From the IMG/VR virus record IMGVR_UViG_3300001475_000001, positions 1 to 36,154 of that record: a DNA stretch of 36,154 nt; one strand, written 5' to 3'. Positions 13,786-23,317 of the stretch are shown in pieces. This stretch comes from a virus. The notes under the pieces are model-generated. The model had not been told where the DNA came from and did no database searches. It worked only from the letters and a program-made list of their open reading frames with translations. The translations under genes and the position numbers were made by a program. Each line of letters begins with the position of its first letter. Within the stretch, counting starts at the first letter, position 1.

Positions 13786-14994
13786 ATGGCAAATGTGTTT
13801 GCCAATACACTCCCGGTCACTTTCGAGACCCTTTATTTACTGCAACCCAATCTGGTATTTGCAGGCTCCGTTAATAACGACTATTCCAAAGAGTTTGGTA
13901 AGGAAGGAAACAAAGTCGGTGATACGATTCAAATCCGTCTCCCGCAACAGTTTCTAGGCCGAACCGGAACAGCCGTCAATCTAGAAGGCCTCACGGATCG
14001 AACCATTCCGCTCACCCTGACTACCCAGTTTGGCGTGGATTTCGCGGTCACTTCCGCGGATTTGAAGCTATCCATCGACGATGTACGGAACCGCTACTTA
14101 AACAAAGCGGCGATCACCATTGCTAACAAGGTGGATCGGGACGGGTTCACACTCGCGGCGATTACGTCTACAAACCTGGTCGGCACCCCTGGGACGGCCC
14201 TCACTAATGAGGATGTTATTCGGGATGCCACGGTGAAATTAGACGAAGATGAGACGCCTTTGGACGATCAGCGCTATATCGTCATCAACAGTAAACAAGA
14301 GCAAAAGATCCTTTCTGCCACTAAAATCCAGTTCAACGATCAGGCGGAACTAGGCAGGCAATACCGCAAGGGACGCATGGGAACCGCGCTGGGCTTTAAC
14401 TGGACCATGAGTCAAACGACTCCTCGTCTTGTCGCTGGCACGCTAGGTGGTACCCCCACTGTCTCAGGAGCGAACCAGACGGGCGCTTCCCTGGCTATCA
14501 CCGCTTTGGGTGCTAACGCTACGATTCACGTGGGCGATAAGTTCACGCTCGATGGCGTGTATGATGTCGAGAACATTAGCCACATTTCACTCTCGGCTCT
14601 CCAGCAGTTTACCGTTCTAGCAAATAACGTAGCGAACGCTTCTGGCGTTGTGACTCTCTCAATCAGCCCCGCGATCACCCCAACCGGGCAATACCAGAAC
14701 GTCTCTAACTCTCCCGCCGCAGGAACAGCCGTTCGCTTCCTTCCCCCCGCGAATGCCACCTATACCGCTGGTTTGGCCTATCACAGGGATGCGTTCACGC
14801 TCGCCTTTGCTCCTTTGGACTCACCGAAGGGCGTGGAAAGCTCTTCTGTTGCTACTGACCCCGATACGGGTGTTTCCATTCGCTCCGTCCTGTTTTGGAA
14901 TGGCATGACCGATCAATGGATTTACCGTTTTGATTGCTTATACGGATGGGCACCTCTCTATCCGCAAACCTCGTGCGTTATTGCGTCTGACTAA
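13786..14994 (+). CDS. P22 gp5-like major capsid (coat) protein
   Basis: The 402-residue protein starts MANVFANTL...TFETLYLLQPNLVF and continues with GDTIQIRLPQQF, LTDRTIPLTLTTQFGVDFAVTSADL and AAITIANKVDRD. This is the N-terminal arm and core pattern of P22-family coat proteins (P22 has 430 residues). The middle (about 210-330) is Ala/Gly/Thr-rich and probably contains the inserted I-domain-like part, here somewhat divergent. GAGG lies upstream of the ATG. It forms the HK97-fold icosahedral shell together with the scaffold encoded before it. Confidence 0.9.
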   Translation: MANVFANTLPVTFETLYLLQPNLVFAGSVNNDYSKEFGKEGNKVGDTIQIRLPQQFLGRTGTAVNLEGLTDRTIPLTLTTQFGVDFAVTSADLKLSIDDVRNRYLNKAAITIANKVDRDGFTLAAITSTNLVGTPGTALTNEDVIRDATVKLDEDETPLDDQRYIVINSKQEQKILSATKIQFNDQAELGRQYRKGRMGTALGFNWTMSQTTPRLVAGTLGGTPTVSGANQTGASLAITALGANATIHVGDKFTLDGVYDVENISHISLSALQQFTVLANNVANASGVVTLSISPAITPTGQYQNVSNSPAAGTAVRFLPPANATYTAGLAYHRDAFTLAFAPLDSPKGVESSSVATDPDTGVSIRSVLFWNGMTDQWIYRFDCLYGWAPLYPQTSCVIASD

Positions 14995-15009
14995 TCGGAA
15001 AGGGAAACC

Positions 15010-15729
15010 ATGCCAGAAGTAGCCACATCTCTAGGACTCGTTTGTCATTACGTCAACCCGCATGACGGGCGACAACATGCCGCACTCATCATCAAGTTGC
15101 GGACAGATGGAACCGTTAACCTTATTCACTTTGACCCCGAAAGCGGATTGATCCAGCGCCGGGATCGAGTGGCGTATTCGCTCGAACTGGTCGCAAATAC
15201 TTTTCATTGGCAGGACGACCAAAATGAGCCAGTAACGGCAGAAGAGAAGGCGGCGGTGTCTCTCTCTACCGTTTCTAGCGCTCAAACGCTCACTGGGGTG
15301 CCTCCGTCCCACGCGGGTGCTCCTGCAAATCAGGAGCAGTTATCGCAGAAGTCACAGGCCGATGCGCCATTGCTACCCAAGGGGAGCGTCGAGTTGCGCA
15401 TGAGCGATGCGCCAGCAGTACAGCCAATCGCGCAACCGGAGGTGCCAGAGCCAACGATTCCGCCGATTGAAGATCAAGAGCAACAGCCCCCGGAACCGCA
15501 ACCACCATCGGAATCCGAAAATGCTCCCGTCTCTAGTCCGATGAAACCGAGCACCGATACCCAGCTAGCTCCTGTTTCGGCGGAGATCCCGGAACAGCAA
15601 GAGCGGGAAGCGGAAGCTTGGGAACATGACCCCGAGGTGACAGAACAAAGCCCTTTCGACCATCATCCGAGACGAGAGGAGTTCGACAGGCAGCTTCCAG
15701 CAGAATCAACGCCCGAAGAAAGGAGATAA
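15010..15729 (+). CDS. Head-region protein with disordered Pro/Glu/Gln tail
   Basis: The first 85 or so residues are folded-looking (GLVCHYVNPHDGRQHAALIIKL..., VNLIHFDPE, YSLELVANTFHWQDD) with beta character. The remaining two thirds are low-complexity, rich in Pro, Glu, Gln and Ser. GGAAAGGG precedes the start. Its place right after coat suggests a capsid decoration or head-completion factor. Long disordered tails of this type are seen in phage head accessory proteins, but no family was recognised. Confidence 0.6.
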   Translation: MPEVATSLGLVCHYVNPHDGRQHAALIIKLRTDGTVNLIHFDPESGLIQRRDRVAYSLELVANTFHWQDDQNEPVTAEEKAAVSLSTVSSAQTLTGVPPSHAGAPANQEQLSQKSQADAPLLPKGSVELRMSDAPAVQPIAQPEVPEPTIPPIEDQEQQPPEPQPPSESENAPVSSPMKPSTDTQLAPVSAEIPEQQEREAEAWEHDPEVTEQSPFDHHPRREEFDRQLPAESTPEERR

Positions 15730-15733
15730 CCAC

Positions 15734-16114
15734 ATGGCTGAAAAAGCACCTATTTACCCGGTTGAAGGCACTATCTTCGATACCATTCGCAATTACGAAA
15801 TCCATCATATTAAGCAAACGGAGCAAATCCAAAGGGCCGGCCTCGGATTAGGGCGCGATGAGGCTCTGCCACGTCCCCCCACCGATACCCCGTTCCCGCG
15901 CATGCTCTATCACGAGAACTATTTCTCGGAACCAGCACCAGACCAGAAGTCTAAGCACTATCGGATCGTACAAAACGAAGAGGAATCCTCGAAGGCGGGA
16001 TCGGAGGGCTTTATCCATTACGCCGAAGCGTATCACATGTACACCGAAAAGGAGAAAGCCAAACAAGAAAAGGAAAAAGAGCAGAAGGCTAAGGAGCCGG
16101 AGAAAAGGAAATAA
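15734..16114 (+). CDS. Small head-region protein with Lys/Glu tail
   Basis: A perfect AAGGAGATA ribosome site precedes the 126-residue frame. The N-terminal part holds VEGTIFDTIRNYEIHHIKQTEQI and a Pro-rich middle (ALPRPPTDTPFPRMLYHENY). The C-terminal 30 residues are almost only Lys, Glu and Ala, forming a long charged helix. The stop overlaps the next start by one base. Probably a capsid-associated protein; no homologous family named. Confidence 0.6.
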   Translation: MAEKAPIYPVEGTIFDTIRNYEIHHIKQTEQIQRAGLGLGRDEALPRPPTDTPFPRMLYHENYFSEPAPDQKSKHYRIVQNEEESSKAGSEGFIHYAEAYHMYTEKEKAKQEKEKEQKAKEPEKRK

Positions 16115-16860
16115 TGCCTCCTCCGGTTGAGACTCCGCGCGATCTCATCAATGAGACGTTGCAGTGGATCGGCGTGAGCGAGCCGGGCGAGACGCTATCG
16201 GATGCGCAATACACGGATTGCTTGCGTAGTCTCAATTGGATGCTCGATGAATGGAATACTCAGGAGAGCTTACAGCCCGCTCGAACCATTTCCTCTTTTC
16301 AGTTAGTCGCCGGCACCGATGTTTACGAGATCGGACCATACGCCACACCTCCAGGATTCCTGGCGGCGATACCCATCTATTTCCAATTGGCTCATGTGCT
16401 GTGGGGGTCTAAGCCTAACCAGACTCGGATTCCCATCAGCATCCTGTCCATTGAGGAGTGGGCAAGCAGTAACCCGGTTGAACTGCCGGGAACCGCTTAC
16501 CCTTCCTCGATGTATTTTGATCCTGTTTTAAACATAAATGGAAACATGAACGTTGTCTTTTGGCCGAAGCCGACAGTGAGCCTGCCGATTGAGCTAACGT
16601 ATGTCGCTGCACGGCTTAACTCGCAACTCACCCTGACGGATACGTTAGGCATGAAGCCCGGATATCGCCGGGCGATTGTCACCAATCTTGCTGTGGTGCT
16701 CGCCCGAAAGTTCGGCAGCAATCCTCCGGCAGATATCATCCAGCAAGCCGCGACCGCTTTGCGGAACCTTCGTAACCAGAACCGACAGACCATTGAACGG
16801 ACGGATAAGGGAGCTGTCTATTGGTCGATTGTGACTGGGAATTATGAGAAGGTGCACTGA
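16114..16860 (+). CDS. P22 gp4-like head-to-tail adaptor
   Basis: The 248-residue protein begins PRDLINETLQWIGVSEPGETLSDAQYTDCLRSLNWMLDEWNTQ, the hallmark N-terminus of P22 gp4-type tail accessory factors. RTISSFQLVAGTDVYEIGP follows. P22 gp4 is shorter (166 residues), so this is a long version of the family with a C-terminal extension including VARLNSQL-like beta and helix regions. It binds the portal ring after DNA filling and, with the gp10-like protein encoded next, closes the head. Gene order portal-scaffold-coat-gp4-gp10 is P22-like. Confidence 0.85.
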   Translation: MPPPVETPRDLINETLQWIGVSEPGETLSDAQYTDCLRSLNWMLDEWNTQESLQPARTISSFQLVAGTDVYEIGPYATPPGFLAAIPIYFQLAHVLWGSKPNQTRIPISILSIEEWASSNPVELPGTAYPSSMYFDPVLNINGNMNVVFWPKPTVSLPIELTYVAARLNSQLTLTDTLGMKPGYRRAIVTNLAVVLARKFGSNPPADIIQQAATALRNLRNQNRQTIERTDKGAVYWSIVTGNYEKVH

Positions 16861-18398
16861 TGCCTCTGCAGCCGTTCGATGCCTTCATAGGCGGGTATAA
16901 CAAGCGCACCCCAGGGTTTCAGAACACCGAATATACGCAGAACCTGTACTACGAATCGAATGCGGCGGGCGAGCATCCCCGCTCAGGCGGCAGTCTCCTT
17001 AGCACTCCAGGCCTGCAGACGCAAACATACCTCAATCTACCGGAAAACGGCTTCATCTTATCTCTAGCAACCGTTTCCCGGTTAATGCCAAACGGAGTGA
17101 CAGATCCGACTACGTTTGTCGTTGTCGGACGGACGAATGGAGCGGGAAACCCGGCTTTATACCGCTTCAATAACGATTTCTCCCCTGCTACCTTTATCAG
17201 CTATCTACCGTTTGCCGGGCGCTCGAATGACCTGCAACGCATCGTCCCAGGGAATCAAAACCTGATGGTGGTCGATACCTCCATTGCTCAGGCATACGGG
17301 CTATGGCATACCTACTCTTCTAATACGGCGGGCGCGATCGGTCCGACCGGAACCGCGCAGCCACCAGCCGACTTCCCAGGGGGTGCCTACAGTCCCCAAG
17401 GTGGATGGAAAGCTCCTGGGGATGGCGACTTCTCGGACGGCTATTATGTCTACGCGCAGACCGGCAGTGAGAACTTCTTTATCTCGGGGTATCAATCCGC
17501 AACGATCTTCAATGCGCTCGATTTCGCAACGGAAGACGATCTCCCTGACTCGATGATCGGGTTGCGAGCCTGTGCCGGGCGCATCTGGATCTTTGGACGA
17601 AGGCGCATGGTGGCATGGATCAACACGGGCGCGTCCGCGTTCCCGTTTCAGCGCGATACCTCCAGTCGTGCCGATGTCGGCCTTGTCAACGCGAACTCGC
17701 TGATTAAGCTCGAAACTTCGCTGTATTGGATGGGTAGATCTCCAGAGGGAGCAACGCGAGCGTACACGCTCAATGGCTATACGCCAACTCCCATTTCGAC
17801 TCCGGCTATTGAGCAACTCTGGATTGGTCAGTTCATTGATGATTCGTGGGCGTGGGGCTATCAGGAAGAGGGCCACACCTTCTATGTGGTGACCTTCCCT
17901 AGTATCAACCTTACGCTTTGCTACGACCGCGTAGAGAACCGTTGGCATCAAAGGACACACTTCAATAGCGCAACGGGCACGCAAGATTATGTTCCGATCA
18001 CCTGCCACACGCATAATCCGTTTCTGGGCGGTCATATCGTCGGGGATCTCCGCAGTCCTAAGTGCTACCTGCAAAGCCGTAAGTTCTTCACCGAGAATGG
18101 AACAGCCATTCAAAGAAGGCGCGTTTCGCCTCCGGTCTTTGGCAATGGACAGCGCAACCGTTATCAGCGCTTTATCTTAGATACGAACATTTCAGGAGCC
18201 ACACTCCGCTACTCGAACAATAACGGCACTACTTATAATGCGGCGCGCGGTCCTGATGTGCAGAACACGGATCGCCGTGAATGGGTACGGCTAGGAAGCG
18301 CTAGGACGGATCGAGTCTTCGACGTAACATTGACGGACAACAGCAACCCAGTGGTCGTTTCTGGCGCGTGGATTGAAGCAGAAACGGGCATCACATGA
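16860..18398 (+). CDS. P22 gp10-like packaged-DNA stabilisation protein
   Basis: The 512-residue protein begins MPLQPFDAFIGGYNKRTPGFQNTEYTQNLYYES and continues with RSGGSLLSTPGL, which is characteristic of P22 gp10-type tail hub proteins (472 residues in P22). It is beta-rich with repeated Gly/Trp/Tyr motifs (FATEDDLPDSMIGL, LIKLETSLYWMGRSPEG), consistent with the hub's propeller-like fold. It lies directly after the gp4-like gene, sharing the ATGA-style overlap. It plugs the portal and carries the tail needle and tailspikes. Confidence 0.88.
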   Translation: MPLQPFDAFIGGYNKRTPGFQNTEYTQNLYYESNAAGEHPRSGGSLLSTPGLQTQTYLNLPENGFILSLATVSRLMPNGVTDPTTFVVVGRTNGAGNPALYRFNNDFSPATFISYLPFAGRSNDLQRIVPGNQNLMVVDTSIAQAYGLWHTYSSNTAGAIGPTGTAQPPADFPGGAYSPQGGWKAPGDGDFSDGYYVYAQTGSENFFISGYQSATIFNALDFATEDDLPDSMIGLRACAGRIWIFGRRRMVAWINTGASAFPFQRDTSSRADVGLVNANSLIKLETSLYWMGRSPEGATRAYTLNGYTPTPISTPAIEQLWIGQFIDDSWAWGYQEEGHTFYVVTFPSINLTLCYDRVENRWHQRTHFNSATGTQDYVPITCHTHNPFLGGHIVGDLRSPKCYLQSRKFFTENGTAIQRRRVSPPVFGNGQRNRYQRFILDTNISGATLRYSNNNGTTYNAARGPDVQNTDRREWVRLGSARTDRVFDVTLTDNSNPVVVSGAWIEAETGIT

Positions 18399-18835
18399 AC
18401 CGTATCGGCGTCTACAACTTCGCTTCCGCGCTCATTGATCGGGCGAGCGGGAACGCTTCTGATGCCATGCAGAGGTGGATGCTCGCTGTTTATGACTTCG
18501 TAGGGACGCCTTACAAGAAGTTTGCGCCGACCTGTACCGCGCCGGGCTTTGCGCTTTCGACCTATACCTATCGGCTCACTGGCGGCGACTGCCAAGTCAA
18601 CATCCTCTTCAACTTCACGGGCGGCGCTGGCACTGATTACTTGATGAATATCCCGACGCCGGCTCTCAATAACTTTGGACTGCTCACCTGTTACATGAAC
18701 CTGGTAGGACAGCCCGTGGTAGCGGCTGTGGCTCTCATTCTTACGGATGGCAAGCTGCACTTTGCTTTGAGTGGCGCGGGCACGTTTCCGGTGGGCACCA
18801 TCACCTGCTCGATCTCCGGGAGGTACAGCGTATGA
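18395..18835 (+). CDS. Tail-region protein of unknown function
   Basis: The 146-residue product overlaps the gp10-like gene by four bases. It has an N-terminal helical part (GVYNFASALIDRASGNASDAMQRW) and then beta-rich segments with alternating hydrophobics (QVNILFNFTGGAGTDY; VVAAVALILTDGKLHF). Its position equals that of small head-closure genes in P22-like phages. No family recognised. Confidence 0.55.
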   Translation: MNRIGVYNFASALIDRASGNASDAMQRWMLAVYDFVGTPYKKFAPTCTAPGFALSTYTYRLTGGDCQVNILFNFTGGAGTDYLMNIPTPALNNFGLLTCYMNLVGQPVVAAVALILTDGKLHFALSGAGTFPVGTITCSISGRYSV

Positions 18836-19287
18836 TGAGCATCGGACCAACAGAAGATTACGCAGCCGTGCGGGAAATCCTGTTTCATCCGAAGGTCTTT
18901 CATTCACGCTCGGTAGCCGATCACGTGCGCCCGGAAGAGTACCGTTTCCCTAACGGTCTCTACCTATTAGCCCGTGATGAAGAAAAGCCCATCGGGTTCT
19001 TCTACTTCACAGCCGTCAATCCGATTCTCTACGAGGTGCATTGTGCATTCTTGCCGCAGGCGTGGGGGTCAAAAACGACACAGGCGGCGAAAGCAGGGCT
19101 AGCTTGGCTCTCCGTGCATACGGGGTGCCGAATGCTGATGGCCTTAGTCCCTGCATTTAACAAACCAGCACAAGCGTACTTGGAACGTCTCGGGGCGGAG
19201 TACCAGGGACATATCCCACGAGGGGCACAGAAAGGCGGCAAGCGAGTGGCGGAAATGATCTTTTCTTTGGAGGTGCCAACTACATGA
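18832..19287 (+). CDS. GNAT-like acetyltransferase among virion genes
   Basis: The 151-residue protein has the GNAT layout: an N-terminal strand-helix (EDYAAVREILFHP), a central beta sheet (GLYLLARDEEKPIGFFYFTAVNPILYEVHCAFLP), an acetyl-CoA-binding-like region (AWGSKTTQAAKAGLAWLS) and the typical end, NKPAQAYLERLGAEYQGHIPRG. In T7-like phages a GNAT-like protein is an internal virion protein, and many podoviruses keep one between tail and ejection genes. The usual Q/RxxGxG/A loop is only partly matched (PQAWGSKT), so catalysis is uncertain. ATGA overlaps occur at both ends. Confidence 0.7.
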   Translation: MMSIGPTEDYAAVREILFHPKVFHSRSVADHVRPEEYRFPNGLYLLARDEEKPIGFFYFTAVNPILYEVHCAFLPQAWGSKTTQAAKAGLAWLSVHTGCRMLMALVPAFNKPAQAYLERLGAEYQGHIPRGAQKGGKRVAEMIFSLEVPTT

Positions 19288-20315
19288 TTTGGGAGAAATT
19301 GGCGAGAGGACCCTTGATGGACGTCTTCGGAGCCGGAGCAGCCATCGGCGCGGGGACGCAACTAGCCGCTGCAGGCATACAGTCAAAAGCGATTAACCGG
19401 GCTACTGATGCGCAGCAACAAGCAGCGCAACAACAGCTAGGCTTTCAACGCGACGTCTTCAATACGCAACAGCAGAACCTGCAACCGTATCTCGGTCTGG
19501 GGCAACAAGCCATTAGCAGCTTAAGTGGGCAGTTGCAGGGCGGACAGTTCAATAACAATGCCGGTCAATACGCGGGGCAGATCCAGGATTTCAATCCCGA
19601 CTCCATCGTGAGGAATCCTGATTTCAATGCGCCGAACACGCAAACCGCGCAGTTTAACCCGAACGTCAACATGCAACAAGACCCTGGGTATAACTTCCGC
19701 ATGAACCAGGGGCTAGAAGCGCTGCAACGCTCGCATGCTGCCTCTGGTGTCTCGGGAGGGGCAGCGGCCAAAGCCATTCTCGATTACAGCCAAGGGCTCG
19801 CCAGTCAGGAATACGGCAATACCTATAGCAGGGCTTTACAGGCGTCTCAACAGAACCTGGGCATCAATCAAGCGAACTTTGGGCAAGCGGCGCAAGGTTA
19901 CGGCCTCAGCTCAGGGAATCATCAGCAGTGGATTCAGAACGCGATGGGCGCGAACCAAGCGAATAACCAGAACGTACTGAACAGGTTTAACCTGTCGCAG
20001 ACCGGACAAACGAACCAGTTTAACCAGCAAGCGGCACTAGCAGGGTTAGGACAGACCGGGAACAGCCAACTACTCAGTGCGGGCAATGCAGCAGCACAAG
20101 GGATGGGCCAAGCTTACGCGGGCATGGGGAATGCTGCTTCCGCTGGTTCCGCCGCGCAGGGGAACGTGTGGGGCAACCTGACAACCGGGCTAGGCAATAC
20201 CGCGCAGCAGTATCAAATGATGCGGAGCATGGGCTTGGGCGGGCAGGGAGGCGTACAAGGCACGCCACCATTCACTGATCAGACCGTATACCCGTGGAGC
20301 AGCTTAACCGGATAG
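19284..20315 (+). CDS. DNA-ejection/internal virion protein, Gln/Asn-rich
   Basis: The 343-residue frame begins in an ATGA overlap with GGAGG ten bases upstream; an internal ATG at 19317 (MDVFGAGAAIGAGTQLAAAG) also has a good site and may be the true start. The glycine-zipper-like hydrophobic head is followed by a long Gln/Asn/Ala/Gly-rich region with helical segments (ATDAQQQAAQQQLGFQRDVFNTQQQNLQPYLG). Such composition marks P22 gp7/gp20-type ejection proteins that build the channel through the envelope. It is the first of three consecutive genes of this type. Confidence 0.7.
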   Translation: MIWEKLARGPLMDVFGAGAAIGAGTQLAAAGIQSKAINRATDAQQQAAQQQLGFQRDVFNTQQQNLQPYLGLGQQAISSLSGQLQGGQFNNNAGQYAGQIQDFNPDSIVRNPDFNAPNTQTAQFNPNVNMQQDPGYNFRMNQGLEALQRSHAASGVSGGAAAKAILDYSQGLASQEYGNTYSRALQASQQNLGINQANFGQAAQGYGLSSGNHQQWIQNAMGANQANNQNVLNRFNLSQTGQTNQFNQQAALAGLGQTGNSQLLSAGNAAAQGMGQAYAGMGNAASAGSAAQGNVWGNLTTGLGNTAQQYQMMRSMGLGGQGGVQGTPPFTDQTVYPWSSLTG

Positions 20316-20318
20316 CTT

Positions 20319-21887
20319 ATGCCATTAGACGCGAGTATCATATTATCTGGCGCACCGCCAAGAACGGAACCGCTGAATCTGCTCAGCAACTATGCGCAGC
20401 TACAGCAGATTCAGCAGAACCGTATTGCGATGTCCGCTCATCAGCAATCTCTGCAGATGGGCGCTTTGTCGCAAAAAGCGGCTGAACTCCACTTAGCCGA
20501 TCAACAGCTTTCCTCTCAGCAGAATCAGGAAATGCTCGGGATTCTCAAGGAGAACAACGGCAACGTACCCGCAAGCATTCAACAGGGAATGGCTCGGGGT
20601 CTCCCGCAAGCGCAGGAACTGCTGAAGCATCAAGGAGCGGCGGAAGAGTTACTCGCTAAGACGCAGAAGGAACAAGCGGAAGCAGCCAGGGCTACCTATG
20701 ACGTCAAGGCGAAGCAGCGACAATCAGCCATTAATTCGCTTTCGACCTTGCGTGGGTTAGCGCCCGAACTGAAACCGCTCTATTACCAGCATCTCCGCAT
20801 GCAAGCATTACAGGCGGACCCAAACCTAGGACAGCAACTACCGATGAACTGGAGCGCGGAAGCGGAGCAGATGGTAGGGGCTTTACAGAACTCGCTCTTG
20901 AGCCAGAAGGAACGGGAGGATATCGCGCGGAAGGATCAGGAGTTTGGCCTGAAAGAGCAAGAGTTTGGGCTGAAAGAGAAGACGGAACAGGGCAGAGAGC
21001 AACGCTGGGAAGCGCAAACCGAACAAGGCAAGCGCATGGCTGATCTCCGGGAGAGAGAGATTGGGCAAGAAGGAGCGTATCAGCGCGGACGGTTGTCGCT
21101 ATCGCAGAGAGAAGCATCGGAAGCATCTTCACCGATGACGTTATCTCCAGAAGCGATGGCGAACGCGACAGAGGTATATCAGAAAACGGGTGTGATGCCT
21201 CCTCTGGGCATGGGGAAATCAGCGGCAAAGCTTCGCTCCGACATCATGAATTCCGCGGCAAGCCAGTACGGGCATATCGATTTAGCCGCACAACAACAGC
21301 ATTTCAAGAACCAGTCGCAAGCCATGAAAGCGTTCGGCACGGGCACGCAAGGGCAGCAAATCACAGCCATCAATACCGCGATTGGGCATTTAAGCGACGG
21401 ATTAGACGCAGCGGAAGCAATGGGCAATAACTCATTCCGCCCTGGCAATAAGGTCTATAACAAGGTCCGTACCGCTTTCGGCTCCGATGCAGTAACAAAC
21501 TTCGATCAGTTTAAACGCGCCTTGGCTGGTGAAGTCGTGAGGTCTTTAACCGGACGTGTGACGCAAAGCGAGTTGGAGGATTTCTCGAATACCATTAGTA
21601 GCTCATCTAGTCCGCAACAGCTCCGCAAAGCGTTAAAGAATAACGCCGAAATCATGGGATCGAAGCTGAACGCTTTGCAGGATACCGGGAAACGGATGGA
21701 TCTGAAGGATACCGACAAGTACGTATCTCCGCGCAGCAAGGAAGCACTCGGCAAAATGGGGCTTGACCCTGAGACCATGCGCCCGGTATCAAAAGGCGCT
21801 GATCTGTCCCCGAGCGTGCAGAGTGCCATCCAGAACGCACTGCCGAAGGGCGCAAAGATCAAGAGCGTGAAGAAAGTATCCGACTGA
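20319..21887 (+). CDS. DNA-ejection/internal virion protein, coiled-coil type
   Basis: The 522-residue protein is nearly all helical and Gln/Ala/Glu/Lys-rich, with long coiled-coil stretches and a heptapeptide duplication (QEFGLKE twice, near residue 210). A C-terminal region (SPSVQSAIQNALPKGAKIKSV) is basic. Large helical proteins without membrane segments, in this location, are typical of the second ejection protein in podoviruses. The stop overlaps the next start by one base. Function inferred from position and composition. Confidence 0.6.
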   Translation: MPLDASIILSGAPPRTEPLNLLSNYAQLQQIQQNRIAMSAHQQSLQMGALSQKAAELHLADQQLSSQQNQEMLGILKENNGNVPASIQQGMARGLPQAQELLKHQGAAEELLAKTQKEQAEAARATYDVKAKQRQSAINSLSTLRGLAPELKPLYYQHLRMQALQADPNLGQQLPMNWSAEAEQMVGALQNSLLSQKEREDIARKDQEFGLKEQEFGLKEKTEQGREQRWEAQTEQGKRMADLREREIGQEGAYQRGRLSLSQREASEASSPMTLSPEAMANATEVYQKTGVMPPLGMGKSAAKLRSDIMNSAASQYGHIDLAAQQQHFKNQSQAMKAFGTGTQGQQITAINTAIGHLSDGLDAAEAMGNNSFRPGNKVYNKVRTAFGSDAVTNFDQFKRALAGEVVRSLTGRVTQSELEDFSNTISSSSSPQQLRKALKNNAEIMGSKLNALQDTGKRMDLKDTDKYVSPRSKEALGKMGLDPETMRPVSKGADLSPSVQSAIQNALPKGAKIKSVKKVSD

Positions 21888-23317
21888 TGGCGAAATATCG
21901 TGTCGAAACGGACCAGGGAACGTTTGAAGTAGAAACGGACGAATCCCCCGCGAAACCGGATGCTTTTCAACAGGCTGTGAATTACAAAACCGGCAATGCC
22001 CCGGCTGATTTTGCGCTGGGACTCGTGCAAGGAGCGGCGAAAAACGCGGCTGCTACCGGAGTCGGCATTGGCTCCGCTTTCCGCAAAGCAGCGGGCATGG
22101 CTCCTTTACCGGCAGACACGTTTCAAGCCGATACGGAGAAGCACGGCCTTGCCGAGAATATCGGCGGATTCATCGAAGGAGCGGCAGAGTTCGCGATACC
22201 GGGCAGTGCGGTAGCGAAAGCAACAAAAGGAGCCGGGGTAGCCGCTAGGATGCTAGCACAAGGGGCTACAGCGGGCGGGATCGGTGCAGCGCAGTCAGGT
22301 GGGCAACTAGCTCCTACCTTGACAAGCGCAGCACTGGGGGGTGCGGGGCCGTTGCTTGGTGCAGGGGCAAGGGGAATTAAGCAACTCGCCGGACAGCGCG
22401 CCCCAACCCTTGCTAATTATGCGGAATCGTTTGCCGCCACGAGCGGGAAACAGAAGCAGAAGATCAGCTCAGCGTTGGACCTCTTGAAACAGGACGGCAT
22501 TCAACCGGGCGCGAATATCCATGAAATGCAGGGCGCTCTCGAAGGCAAGCTGGCGCAACTGGGCAAGCAATACGAAGCGCTGAAGGCATCGGGAGCGGGG
22601 AGCACCCCGACAGACGCTCAAGGCGTTTTGCAAGGGCTGGAGGATTACGCGAAATCGCTCAAAACGGATGGTGTTCTGTTGAGTGGGAACAAGGCGAAAT
22701 ACTCGCTCGTGCGTGAGCAGATGCGCGATGTAAAGAAACTGGCAGCACAGAATAACGGACAACTCACTTTCGATCAGTTGAAGGAACTTCGCAACATCGT
22801 TAACGAGAAAACGGGCTTTGCCTCCGCCGATTGGGAAAAGGGATTATACGGCAAGCTCGGCAACATCTACCGCTCACAGATGGACCAAGCAGTCCCAGGA
22901 ACCAAGGAACTGAACCGAAGCTGGGCCAAGTACTCGGATCTTCATGAGGAGATCAGTAAGAATATCGCGCAGAACAAAGGGCAGGGAACGAGCGCGTTAG
23001 GCAAGATGTTCGAAGCTTCCGAGATGAAACACTCTGGAGCCGTCATGGGCGGAACGCTCGGAGCAGCTATCGGCGGGGCGCCGGGCGCGTTCGTCGGATC
23101 GATGGCTGGCCGCATGCTTCTCCCCAAAGCGGCAGGGGCGGCAGGACGGATGCTAGAGAGCGCGATGAATACAGGCACCTTTCAGAAGCTGTCTCCTGCT
23201 ACACAGCGCGTGGCGGCCATGGCAGCACAGATGGGCGATACCAAGGCACTCTTACGGCTATTAGGGACAGGGACTGTCCAGGAAAGCGCTCAGCGCATGA
23301 CAAGGAGCAATCAATGA
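21887..23317 (+). CDS. DNA-ejection/internal virion protein with glycine-zipper segments
   Basis: The 476-residue protein begins MAKYRVETDQGTFEVETDE, a small N-terminal beta domain seen at the start of many phage internal virion proteins. Hydrophobic Gly/Ala segments follow (FALGLVQGAAKNAAATGVGIG; AQGATAGGIGAAQSG; GTLGAAIGGAPGAFVGSMAG) that could insert in a membrane, separated by helical coiled parts. This matches the channel-forming ejection proteins. The end overlaps the fibre gene by ATGA. Confidence 0.65.
   Translation: MAKYRVETDQGTFEVETDESPAKPDAFQQAVNYKTGNAPADFALGLVQGAAKNAAATGVGIGSAFRKAAGMAPLPADTFQADTEKHGLAENIGGFIEGAAEFAIPGSAVAKATKGAGVAARMLAQGATAGGIGAAQSGGQLAPTLTSAALGGAGPLLGAGARGIKQLAGQRAPTLANYAESFAATSGKQKQKISSALDLLKQDGIQPGANIHEMQGALEGKLAQLGKQYEALKASGAGSTPTDAQGVLQGLEDYAKSLKTDGVLLSGNKAKYSLVREQMRDVKKLAAQNNGQLTFDQLKELRNIVNEKTGFASADWEKGLYGKLGNIYRSQMDQAVPGTKELNRSWAKYSDLHEEISKNIAQNKGQGTSALGKMFEASEMKHSGAVMGGTLGAAIGGAPGAFVGSMAGRMLLPKAAGAAGRMLESAMNTGTFQKLSPATQRVAAMAAQMGDTKALLRLLGTGTVQESAQRMTRSNQ

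Noticed and set aside
17301-18113. 270-residue minus-strand frame
   Set aside because: It lies fully antisense to the gp10-like gene, has no ribosome site and an Arg-rich, motif-free product typical of shadow frames.
18233-18907. 224-residue minus-strand frame
   Set aside because: Antisense to three overlapping tail genes, with Arg/Ser-rich composition and no recognisable motif.
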